The translations under genes and the position numbers were made by a program. A stretch of DNA of 49,817 bases from Acidimicrobiales bacterium. Lineage in GTDB: Bacteria > Actinomycetota > Acidimicrobiia > Acidimicrobiales > SZUA-35. Below, piece after piece: positions 25,499 through 32,796 of the stretch. The notes beneath the pieces were generated by a model that saw only the letters and a list, made by a program, of their open reading frames with translations, searched no databases and was not told the DNA's origin. The number at the start of each line of letters is the position of its first letter. Positions within the stretch are counted from its first letter, which is position 1. The stretch spans positions 1 through 49,817 of the forward strand of contig JAHDCC010000024.1 of assembly GCA_020630065.1 (NCBI GenBank), written 5' to 3'.

Positions 25499-27274
25499 CT
25501 AAGAAAATAGTTGGCGGCTCAGTTCACCTCGACCCTGCCATTGGCCTTCTACGAACTCTAACGACAGGTCGGTTCCGCCCCGACGACAGATATGAGCTTT
25601 CAATTCGACTATCGAATCGTCCGATTCGAACAGCATCGAAACTTCGTCTGTCGTGTAGGTCAAACCCACGTCAAATTCGGCTGCTGCGGGCACGTACCCT
25701 CCGCTGAGCGACGGCGAGATCAGTTTCGTTTTCCGCGAACCGAGCAAGATCGGTAGCGAGTCGTTGTTGAAACGGCGAGCGCCTCGACGCTCAGAAGCAA
25801 ACGAAAGCCGGGTCGCTCGACCGATGGCCAGCATGATGGTGGCGGCGTTTAAACCGAGGAAAAACATGGCGAGCGCCACCGTTGAGGTGTCGGAGTACGA
25901 CACCGGCGTGACCCCCAGCAGCGAGGCAAAAAACCAGAACGCTCCGACAAAGGCAACACACACCAAGCTGACGAGAGAAATAGGTAAACGGGTCCGTACA
26001 CGTTCGGTCCCCGTGCGGCCTTTAGGGGTGACTCGAAATGGGGACGCTTTGGGCCAGACCAACTGTAGAGCGGCCCGTAAACTGGCGGGTACCCGATACC
26101 AGTCGAATAACATGCCGGGCAGCGTTCGATGGTATCCCTGAGAGAGCAGTCGCATCGCTGCTTGTTGTGTGGCAAGCGTAGTCAGGAAGAAAGCTGCGAA
26201 TACCCACACTGGGGCGTGTAGCGGAATAGCTCCGGTGAGAACAACTAGGAACGCGACCATCAGGTATGCAACGGTTCGCCATCCTTCCATCCAGCCAGAA
26301 AGTGTGGCAGCGTACGCCAGCTTTTGTCGACCCGTCAGGCCTTTTGATGTGAACGGGTTGTCGCCTCGTAGAACTTGCATTGCACCCGCCGCCCACCGTT
26401 TTCGTTGAACTAAATATTCGTCGTAGCTTTGCGGGGCGAGGCCTTGTGCTAGAACTTCGTTGTGGAAGATGGTCGACCAGCCTTGGCGGTGCAATCTCAA
26501 TGTCGTGTGCAGATCTTCGGTTAACGATTCGGTCGCTACACCGCCGACTGATCGTAGAGCGTCGACTCGCACGACGGCACTGGTGCCGCACCAAAACGCA
26601 GCGTTCCACCGGTTTTTACCCGGCTGGATCACACGGTAGAACAGTTCTTCTTCTTGATAGTTCGATCCGACATCTTCAAACGAGTCGTTGTTGTAGAAGG
26701 CTTGGGGGGTTTGAACAAGAGCGACGTACGGGTCGTCGAAATAGCCGACAGTGTTTCGGAGCAGGTTTCGTTTAGGCACATGGTCGGCGTCGAGAATCGC
26801 AACCAGGTCGGCGTCGATTTGGTTGAGGGCGTGGTTTAAGTTCCCGGCTTTGGCGTGACTGTTGTCGGGACGGATCAGGTAGTGGGCGCCAACTTCGCGT
26901 GCCATCTCTTCGACCCACGGGCGTTTGCCGTCGTCGAGAACCCACGTTTCGTGAGGTAGGTCGACTGCGAGCGCGGCTGCCACGGTGGGGAGAAGAATTT
27001 CGGGGTCTTCGTTGTAGGTCGGAATCAGAATAGCGACCTTGTTGGCGGTATCGTGTCGGGGTTCGGCGACGCGTAGATGGTCGGTGTCCCACACCGAATA
27101 GATAAACAGGCCGAGGCTGAACAGGCCGGTCAGTTCTAATAAGTAGAACGGTACGGAGAGCCACAACGCGTCGGTGTTGATTGTCCAGAGTCTCCAGGTG
27201 AGGTAGCTTACCGAGACTGCGAAGGCGAGTAGGCCGAGACCGCGGCGCAGCGTTTCAGATGTGGTCGACCCCAT
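25499..27274 (-). CDS. BcsA-like processive GT2 synthase with degenerate PilZ tail
   Basis: A 591-residue membrane glycan synthase. TMs lie at about 12-30 and 40-62, the GT-A domain at about 75-300, then TM pairs (about 328-375, 432-485). Catalytic motifs are complete: DDG (114-116), DAD (162-164), TED (252-254) and QRKRW (290-294), as in cellulose synthase. After the last TM, RRGAR (496-500) and ISPSLSGG (519-526) match the PilZ RxxxR and DxSxxG motifs, except that Ser replaces the Asp. c-di-GMP control is therefore possible but uncertain. The product could be cellulose or a related beta-glucan or mannan. Divergent with 27 bp from a broken GH26 gene. No bcsB is visible nearby. Confidence 0.88.
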   Translation of the reverse strand: MGSTTSETLRRGLGLLAFAVSVSYLTWRLWTINTDALWLSVPFYLLELTGLFSLGLFIYSVWDTDHLRVAEPRHDTANKVAILIPTYNEDPEILLPTVAAALAVDLPHETWVLDDGKRPWVEEMAREVGAHYLIRPDNSHAKAGNLNHALNQIDADLVAILDADHVPKRNLLRNTVGYFDDPYVALVQTPQAFYNNDSFEDVGSNYQEEELFYRVIQPGKNRWNAAFWCGTSAVVRVDALRSVGGVATESLTEDLHTTLRLHRQGWSTIFHNEVLAQGLAPQSYDEYLVQRKRWAAGAMQVLRGDNPFTSKGLTGRQKLAYAATLSGWMEGWRTVAYLMVAFLVVLTGAIPLHAPVWVFAAFFLTTLATQQAAMRLLSQGYHRTLPGMLFDWYRVPASLRAALQLVWPKASPFRVTPKGRTGTERVRTRLPISLVSLVCVAFVGAFWFFASLLGVTPVSYSDTSTVALAMFFLGLNAATIMLAIGRATRLSFASERRGARRFNNDSLPILLGSRKTKLISPSLSGGYVPAAAEFDVGLTYTTDEVSMLFESDDSIVELKAHICRRGGTDLSLEFVEGQWQGRGELSRQLFS

Positions 27275-27301
27275 AGTAGTAACGTCGAGCGGTTAGAAGC
27301 C

Positions 27302-28303
27302 ATGCCCTATAGGTCGATCGGCCCTTTCAGGCGTGTTGGGCTGGCGAGTTGGCGGATGCTGGGCGACGCCCGTAAAGTCCGGGTCGATACGTCCCGATGG
27401 TTTCGTTATGGAGACGTCTCGTTGAGTACCCGCATGTCGATGGTCGCGATGTGCGCCACTTTCATGGTTTTGGCGGCGTGTCTTTTTCTTTTCGCGTCCC
27501 GGCAGGCTGAAGGGCCGACGTTGGGGAACATATACGCTTCCGAACCGTCTTCGCCCGTTGGGGACCCGACGTCGGAGGAGTTGTTTCCGTTCTTAACCGA
27601 GTTTCCTGGTGATGGACGTATCTACGGTGTGATGACCCAAACGGGGGAGTCAGCCGAACTTGATGCTTTTACTGCCGCGGCGGGTAAGGCCCCGAATTTG
27701 GTTGGCGTCAACGTTGACTGGACGACCCCGTATGATCCGTGGCATACCGAACGGTTAGCTGAACGGGGTGCAATGCCGATGATTTCGTGGGAGCCGTGGG
27801 ACGCCAATCAGATCAGTACTGTCGATCAGCAACGAAGCGAACAACCCGATTATGCGGTCGATGAAATCTTGTCGGGTCGGTACGACGACTACATCGACGA
27901 GTGGGCGGCCGACTTGGCCGAATGGGAACATCCAGTGATGTTGCGGTTCGCTCACGAGATGAATGGGGGTATCCGTGGGCCGATAACCGGAACGGGAACG
28001 CCGCTGGCAGTTATGTCGAGTTGTGGCGTTACGTCCACGACAGGTTTGATCAGGTCGGCGCCGACAACGTGATTTGGGTGTGGTCGCCGAACGTTTCGTA
28101 TGGAGGGGTCGACGGCGTTGGCTGGTTTGTATCCGGGCGACGAGTATGTGGATTGGGTTGGCCTGGTCGGGTATTTCGGTCATTTCGAGTCGGGTCCGTC
28201 GGCGAGTCCCGGTTTTGATGGCGTGTTCGCTCCGACTCTCGATGAGCTGGCTGCTATCACCGGCAAACCCGTGTTCATTACCGAAACCGGCCCACAACCG
28301 TAG
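27302..28303 (+). pseudogene. Frameshifted secreted GH26 glycosidase
   Basis: The N-terminal frame gives a signal/anchor (about residues 48-68) and a GH26 domain up to LRFAHEMNG (acid/base Glu). Homology then jumps to the next frame (YPWADNRNGNAAGSYVELW ... SPNVSYGG) at the GGGGG run 27965-27969. It returns to the first frame (TALAGLYPGDEYVDWVG ... VFITETG with the nucleophile Glu) at the GGGG run 28105-28108. Thus a 1-nt loss and a 1-nt gain restore the frame. The gene then ends at TAG 28301-28303, only three residues after ITETG, so the last part of the GH26 barrel is missing. It could be genuinely decayed, or the indels could be homopolymer sequencing errors. Its position beside the BcsA-like gene suggests a synthase-linked glycanase. 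Confidence 0.8.
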
Positions 28304-28463
28304 CCGTCGTCTAATCGAGCTAAGTCAAGTGTCGACGCTGATATCTCGGTCTTCTGTACATTGGGCTTTTGGCAGTCGCCTAGTCTGGGATTGTCACGGT
28401 GAGGTCGCAGAAATAGGTGAGTCTGATGCGGATCGGTGAGAGCGTCCACTAGGGTACGTGGGT

Positions 28464-29468
28464 ATGTCTAGGGCTCTGGACCTCGTTCATGTTCCACGCA
28501 AAAGTCGTCGGCCTGGCGTCGACGTCTTCCGGCGCGTTGGCCTGGCTGCTGGCCTAGTTGTGTTCGTTGCCCTCGTCGTTTTTTTGGGTAGGGACGGCTA
28601 CACGGACTCTACAGACAGTCAAATTTCAGCTCTTGATGCGTTCTACTATGCATCGGTGACGGTCACGACCACTGGTTACGGCGACATTACTGCGGTTAGT
28701 GATGGCGCTCGATTAGCGACGGTCTTGCTGATCACTCCGGCTCGTATCATGTTTCTTATATTGGTGGTGTCGACAACGGTCGAAGTGTTGACTGTTCAAG
28801 CACGAGAGAATGTTCATAAACGTCGTTGGAGGTCAGGGTTGAAAGATCACATCATTATCTGTGGTTACGGGGCAACCGGACAAAGCGCCGCTGACGATTT
28901 GTTGCGGCGAGGTGTTTCGCCCGACAAGATCGTGCTCGTTGACTTATCGGAGCAAGCGGTAAAGTCGGCCACCGAACGGGGGCTGACGGCAATCCGAGGT
29001 GACGCAACGAGGAGCGATATTTTGACCACTGCGGCTGTTCGTGAAGCGCAGGCCGTAATTGTTGCGCCAAACCGCGATGACACCGCTGTGTTGATCACGC
29101 TGACCGTCCGAGAGCTCAACAGTGACGTGCATATTGTTGCCGGTGGTCGAGAGCAGGAAAACCTTCACCTGTTGAGACAAGGTGGTGCCAACGAGGTAAT
29201 CGACGCCACAGCCGCCGTCGGGCGAATGCTTGGTTTGGGGACGTACGCTCCGGGTGCTGTTGGTGTAATGGATGAAATCTTGGACGCTGGTCGTGGGCTT
29301 GAACTTGTCGAGGTTTCTCCGGTGGAAGTTGATGGTCAGTTCCAGGCGCCTGAAGATTCGAACCTGGTTGCGGTGATTCGCAGCGAGAAGCGTTTGCCCG
29401 CAGCCGACGTCGGATCAGTCTCATTGCAGCGCAATGATCGGCTAGTAGTCGTGCGCGACGCTAACTAA
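28464..29468 (+). CDS. Two-TM potassium channel with RCK/TrkA domains
   Basis: A 334-residue protein. TM1 (about 24-42), pore helix and selectivity filter TVTTTGYGD (about 63-75), TM2 (about 85-108). A TrkA-N/RCK domain (about 125-245) has the Rossmann signature IICGYGATGQSAADDL and a TrkA-C domain lies at about 255-334. This is the MthK/Kch architecture: tetrameric K+ channel gated by ligand binding to the RCK ring (Ca2+, nucleotides or c-di-AMP in different members; ligand here unknown). ATG 28464 has AGGG 9 nt upstream; a GTG two codons earlier is also in frame. Monocistronic. The 160-bp gap before it holds no gene. Confidence 0.93.
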   Translation: MSRALDLVHVPRKSRRPGVDVFRRVGLAAGLVVFVALVVFLGRDGYTDSTDSQISALDAFYYASVTVTTTGYGDITAVSDGARLATVLLITPARIMFLILVVSTTVEVLTVQARENVHKRRWRSGLKDHIIICGYGATGQSAADDLLRRGVSPDKIVLVDLSEQAVKSATERGLTAIRGDATRSDILTTAAVREAQAVIVAPNRDDTAVLITLTVRELNSDVHIVAGGREQENLHLLRQGGANEVIDATAAVGRMLGLGTYAPGAVGVMDEILDAGRGLELVEVSPVEVDGQFQAPEDSNLVAVIRSEKRLPAADVGSVSLQRNDRLVVVRDAN

Positions 29469-29652
29469 GCCGTCATGCTCACAAGGCGACGGCATGTCGA
29501 GCAGCGTCGGCTGGGAGGAAGTGTCTCGTGGTCTGGCGATTGCTTGCCAGCCGTTTGGCGGAGGATTGCAGAGTTAAAGAGCCGATTTGGAGCGTGGCTA
29601 CGATGTTTTGGTGGAGTCGAAACTCGGTTAGGGGCAGCGAAGTCGCCCAGGA

Positions 29653-29735
29653 GCGGAGGAGGTAGGATTTCGAACCCAGGGAAGGTTGCCCTTCACGCGC
29701 TTTCCAAGCTCGTTCACTTCGGCAGCTGGTGTCGG
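29653..29735 (-). pseudogene. Degenerate tRNA-Ser copy
   Basis: The first 58 nt or so (+ strand from GCGGAGGAGGTAGG) match the intact tRNA-Ser at 32381 with only a few substitutions and one inserted T. They cover the 3' acceptor, T arm, variable arm and anticodon arm. Similarity then fades across the D arm and the 5' acceptor is lost, so it cannot fold as a tRNA. The CCA-side bases are also changed (GAG for TGG). It is read as an attachment-site remnant of an integration event. Confidence 0.8.
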
Positions 29736-29889
29736 TTGTCCGTTGTCCGTTGAAACCGTGTTGGAGACGGCGACGATCGTCGCTCATTGGTAGAACGTAT
29801 TGGGTATGAAGGCTTGCTGCATGGGTTTCTTAGGTTGTGGTAGTCATGGCTGAGCTTTTGGAACCCCCTTTGAACCCTTATTCAAGTGG

Positions 29890-29926
29890 TTTGGCCTTCA
29901 AAGGCCAAAGGTCGATACTTTGGCCT
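29890..29926. promoter_or_regulatory. TTTGGCC palindrome plus third half-site
   Basis: TTTGGCCTT (29890-29898) and AAGGCCAAA (29901-29909) are perfect inverted repeats only 2 nt apart. A third TTTGGCCT lies at 29919-29926. The tight spacing suits a protein-binding site better than an RNA hairpin. It is 129 bp upstream of the chosen start of the nuclease-like gene, in the 585-bp non-coding stretch 29469-30054, which otherwise holds only the tRNA remnant. Confidence 0.4.
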
Positions 29927-30054
29927 GCCTAATTACCTATGGCAAGTTACCGACTGGTCACATAACGTATTTTGAATTATCGAGTTCGAAGTCTTGAGTG
30001 TCACACGTAACTGAAGACTTGTGCTCGTTTCATCGAGACTGGAGCACTCCCGCC

Positions 30055-31518
30055 GTGACAACCGAAATGCAAGCTGCCCGCCTGATCCCTACTACTGGTA
30101 TTGGTTCTGATACTGAAGCAGAGCAAAGGGCAACATCTGCCTTGTTGGCTGTTGTGTCTATTGTAAGACCGTTCTCCAAAGCGTTGCTCGACGCCTTTGG
30201 TGCACCGAGAGCTCAGAAAGCTGAAGTTGAGACCTTTGTTGAAGTCACTTTCAAACTACCCAATGGCAAGAAGGTGCGACCGGACGGTCTGATAAGGGTT
30301 AGCTACGGCAAGGCCGTTTTTACTGCTTTGGTAGAAGTCAAAACAGGAAACGCCGCACTTTCTGCTGACCAACTCAATTCGTATTGGGAAATTGCGCGGA
30401 CCGAAGGGTTTGATTGTGTCCTGTCCATCTCAAACGAAATTCCTCCTTCGCCAGGTGTTCACCCAACCGAAGATCTCAAAGTTCGGTCGAACTCGAAAAC
30501 AGCGGTTCATCACATCAGCTGGACAGAGATCCTCACCAAATCAATAATGCATAAGGTCCACCGAGGGGTAGAAGATCCTGAACAGGCATGGATCTTAGGG
30601 GAACTTATTCGATATTTAGAACACCCGAACTCGGGTGTCGTTAGTTTCGACGATATGGGAACACACTGGGTCGATGTTCGAGAAGGAGCAAAAAACGGCA
30701 CCCTAAATCTGCGAGACGCTGGGGTTCAAGACATCGCAATGAAATGGGATCAACTGCTTGGATTTGCCGCTCTCAAGCTCGGAGCCGAAATAGGTGACGA
30801 CGTTACTGAGCTAGTCCCAAGAAAACACCAACTCGATCCTAAACTCCGTACGAAAGATTTTTGCCAATCGCTCGTTCAGGGTGGGTGCCTTGATGCCAAA
30901 TTTAGAATTCCGAACGCTGCTAGCGACCTTAATTTAGTTGTCGACCTGAAAGCTCGACAAAGTGTCGTCTCGACCACTTTGAAAGCACCTAACAACAAAG
31001 GCGCCAAGGGTCGCATCGGCTGGCTGGTCCGACAGCTAGCCGAAGCGCCCGAAGACCTTGTAGTCGAGGCATACCCAAAGAACAGCCGATTACCGATTGT
31101 AAGCACACTAGAGATAATCCGGGAAGACCCCACTTCCATTCTTGGTGAAGACAAGAAAGAACCAGTAAAGTTCGTTCTTCTTCTAAGGAGAGACTTAGCC
31201 ATGAATCGTAGGAACGGAACCCGGCCGGGGTTTGCTGAATCAACGCAAGCAGCTCTGAAAGACTTCTACGGACAAGTTCTGCAGAATTTATCTGAATACC
31301 GCCCAAGCGCCCCACGGCTTAAAACGCAGGCCCCCTCAGTCAAAGCACAGCTAGAGGACCAGTCAAGTTTTGGTCAACCAACGCCAGATGACAGAAACGT
31401 TGTAAATGCCACAGCACCAATTGGTGCTCAGCCGTCGGTTGGTGCTGGCGAACCGGGTGCATCTGCAATAAACCAGGAATCAGATATTAGTAGTAGTCCG
31501 AACCTAGCGGCTCGATAG
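30055..31518 (+). CDS. PD-(D/E)XK nuclease-like protein, uncharacterised family
   Basis: A 487-residue protein. The N-terminal domain (about 10-170) has VRPDGLIRVSYGKAVFTALVEVKTG: an Asp, then 16 residues later ExK after a hydrophobic strand, followed by a Gln/Tyr helix (ADQLNSYWEIA). That is the PD-(D/E)XK nuclease active-site plan. The middle has WILGELIRYLEHPNSGVVSFDDMG, a block I recall from a conserved but uncharacterised actinobacterial family. The last 80 residues are disordered (Pro/Ser/Gln). GTG 30055 is chosen as start because GGAG lies 10 nt upstream and the following MTTEMQAARLIPT matches the family-like N-terminus; the frame is open from 29998. It lies in a tRNA-bounded insert next to a toxin-antitoxin pair, which hints at defence or element maintenance (inference). 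Confidence 0.75.
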   Translation: MTTEMQAARLIPTTGIGSDTEAEQRATSALLAVVSIVRPFSKALLDAFGAPRAQKAEVETFVEVTFKLPNGKKVRPDGLIRVSYGKAVFTALVEVKTGNAALSADQLNSYWEIARTEGFDCVLSISNEIPPSPGVHPTEDLKVRSNSKTAVHHISWTEILTKSIMHKVHRGVEDPEQAWILGELIRYLEHPNSGVVSFDDMGTHWVDVREGAKNGTLNLRDAGVQDIAMKWDQLLGFAALKLGAEIGDDVTELVPRKHQLDPKLRTKDFCQSLVQGGCLDAKFRIPNAASDLNLVVDLKARQSVVSTTLKAPNNKGAKGRIGWLVRQLAEAPEDLVVEAYPKNSRLPIVSTLEIIREDPTSILGEDKKEPVKFVLLLRRDLAMNRRNGTRPGFAESTQAALKDFYGQVLQNLSEYRPSAPRLKTQAPSVKAQLEDQSSFGQPTPDDRNVVNATAPIGAQPSVGAGEPGASAINQESDISSSPNLAAR

Positions 31519-31636
31519 ACGGTTATCCAGAAGATTTGGCGTTGCCTATGACATCATTGGAGTCTTGTGTTTGGCGATGCTGGAACGTTATCTGCTCTAG
31601 GGGAGCACGGTTCGCCTAACCTGACTGCACATACGA

Positions 31637-31665
31637 TTGCTTTTATATATGGTCTAATTTATAAT
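31637..31665 (+). promoter_or_regulatory. Promoter of the toxin-antitoxin operon
   Basis: TTGCTT (31637-31642), 17 nt, perfect TATAAT (31660-31665). Six nucleotides later lies GTG 31672, so transcription should begin at the start codon. It decides the toxin start and implies a leaderless mRNA. Confidence 0.8.
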
Positions 31666-31671
31666 CGAGTG

Positions 31672-32019
31672 GTGTGGGAAGTTGTAGTAACTAATGAGTT
31701 TAAGGAATGGTATCAAGCGCTAGATGAAGCAAAGGGAGATGCCGTTTACGGTGCGGTTGAGATGCTCCAGCAAGTCGGCCCTAACTTGGGGCGACCACAC
31801 GCCGATCGGTTGCATCGATCTGAAATTCACAACCTAAAGGAACTTCGTCCTAGAGGTGAAGCTAAGAATGTGAGGATCCTGTTTGTGTTTGATCCGCTGC
31901 GGCAAGCGATTCTTCTTGTCGGTGGAGATAAATCCGGGCAGTGGAACGACTGGTACGAAACGGCTATCCCGCTAGCAGAAAAACTTTACGCACAATATTT
32001 GAAGGAGGCCAAACAATGA
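31672..32019 (+). CDS. HigB/Gp49-type toxin of a TA pair
   Basis: A 115-residue RelE-superfamily ribosome-dependent mRNA interferase candidate. It reads WEVVVTNEFKEWYQAL at the start, then LGRPHADRLHRSEIHNLKELRP, NVRILFVFDPLRQAILLVGGDKSGQW and WYETAIPLAEKLY, the typical order of the phage Gp49-like HigB family. Basic residues Arg/Lys of KELRP and the GGDK loop are in place. The start is set by the TATAAT -10 six nt upstream; longer upstream frame (from 31567) would include the promoter. Its stop overlaps the antitoxin ATG by 4 bp. Toxin-first order is usual for hig-type loci. Confidence 0.92.
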   Translation: MWEVVVTNEFKEWYQALDEAKGDAVYGAVEMLQQVGPNLGRPHADRLHRSEIHNLKELRPRGEAKNVRILFVFDPLRQAILLVGGDKSGQWNDWYETAIPLAEKLYAQYLKEAKQ

Positions 32020-32351
32020 CTAATAAAACGAAATTCCACAAATGGGACGACATTAAAGGCGACGTCACCCCTGAACGTCGAGCACGAATCGACGCTATCA
32101 AGGGCGAAATGCAAGCCGAGCAGATCGCCTACTCTTTGGCCGAGATCCGCCGCGCCTGTGAAGTCACGCAAACAGCGCTCGCTGACCGTTTAGGAACAGC
32201 GCAACCAAATATCTCGGCTATCGAAAAATCAGCTGACCATAAACTGTCCACAATCAACGAGTTGGCTGCCGCTCTCGGTAGAGAACTCGGTGTTGAAGGT
32301 CGGGTCGAAATAACTATGGTGCTAGGCGAAGACCGTTACCCGCTGCGATAG
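32016..32351 (+). CDS. XRE-type HigA antitoxin
   Basis: A 111-residue protein. The helix-turn-helix (about 55-78) reads CEVTQTALADRLGTAQPNISAIEK, followed by LSTINELAAALGRELGV, as in HigA antitoxins. The N-terminal 45 residues (KWDDIKGDVTPERRARIDAIKGEM) form the extended arm that binds the toxin in related pairs. GGAGG lies 8 nt before the ATG and the start overlaps the toxin stop (ATGA). It should neutralise the toxin and repress the operon (family knowledge). Confidence 0.92.
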   Translation: MTNKTKFHKWDDIKGDVTPERRARIDAIKGEMQAEQIAYSLAEIRRACEVTQTALADRLGTAQPNISAIEKSADHKLSTINELAAALGRELGVEGRVEITMVLGEDRYPLR

Positions 32352-32377
32352 TCTCGACCCTTAACCTTTGTATAACT

Positions 32378-32465
32378 TGGCGGAGGAGGTGGGATTCGAA
32401 CCCACGGAAGGTTGCCCTTCACACGCTTTCCAAGCGTGCCGATTCGGCCGCTCTCGCACTCCTCC
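32378..32465 (-). tRNA. tRNA-Ser(GGA)
   Basis: Type II tRNA with a long variable arm. The 5' acceptor GGAGGAG (from 32465) pairs with CTCCTCC, discriminator G at 32381 and encoded CCA at 32378-32380. Anticodon stem CACGC/GCGTG closes the 7-nt loop TTGGAAA, anticodon GGA (Ser, UCC/UCU). The T loop TTCGAAT is intact. It lies 26 bp after the antitoxin stop and is the presumed integration target of the adjacent insert. Confidence 0.97.
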
Positions 32466-32576
32466 AGAACTAACAAATATGAAGTTCGGCTACGAACTCT
32501 ACCCCGAACGGCGTCAATCTCGTCTTCATTTGCTAGGATACGCCAAGTCGTAAAACTGTGTTGTCTGCTTTGGCAG

Positions 32577-32682
32577 GTGATGGTCGGGTCCTGTGCAACA
32601 TTGGCTCGTGAACCGAGTCAGGGCCGGAAGGCAGCAGCTCTCAGCGGAATCCTCTGTGTGCCGCAGGTCGCCTGGCCATCAC
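32577..32682 (+). ncRNA. ffs: Signal recognition particle RNA (small, 4.5S type)
   Basis: The conserved apical domain is present: GTCAGG...CCGGAAGGCAGCAGC with the GGAA tetraloop and the internal-loop bases that bind Ffh. The terminal stem pairs GTGATGG (32577-32583) with CCATCAC (32676-32682). The block GTGCAACATTGGCTCGTGAACC matches other actinobacterial small SRP RNAs. It sits 114 bp before dnaX, the usual place in this phylum. A T6 run at 32712-32717 may be part of its termination. The rest of 32683-32796 holds nothing else that I recognise. Confidence 0.95.
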
Positions 32683-32796
32683 TTGCGAGAGTAGGTGACA
32701 CAGTTTGCGGCTTTTTTAGACCCAGTCGACGGTCCTTCAATATTCGACCCCCATCCGAGAAGCCGCTGACCGTCATCTGCGGTAGGATCGAGGATC

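Larger units (their letters stand above)
29653..32465. mobile_element. Small insert flanked by tRNA-Ser and a tRNA-Ser remnant
   Basis: An intact tRNA-Ser(GGA) (32378-32465, minus) and a degenerate same-strand copy of it (from 29653) bracket about 2.6 kb. Inside are a PD-(D/E)XK-type protein gene and a HigB/HigA-type toxin-antitoxin pair. In addition, the 11-mer TTGGCGGAGGA covering the tRNA 3' end recurs at 29555-29565. Duplication of tRNA sequence on both sides of accessory genes is the mark of site-specific integration. No integrase or excisionase is present, so the element is either decayed or mobilised in trans. Boundaries are inferred from the tRNA copies. Confidence 0.7.

Noticed and set aside
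29475-29787. Overlapping open frames in the gap after the potassium channel
   Set aside because: They cover the tRNA-Ser remnant, have no ribosome sites and encode no recognisable domain.
31567-31671. Longer start for the HigB-like toxin
   Set aside because: It would place the TTGCTT-17-TATAAT promoter inside the gene; the family N-terminus begins at the GTG at 31672.
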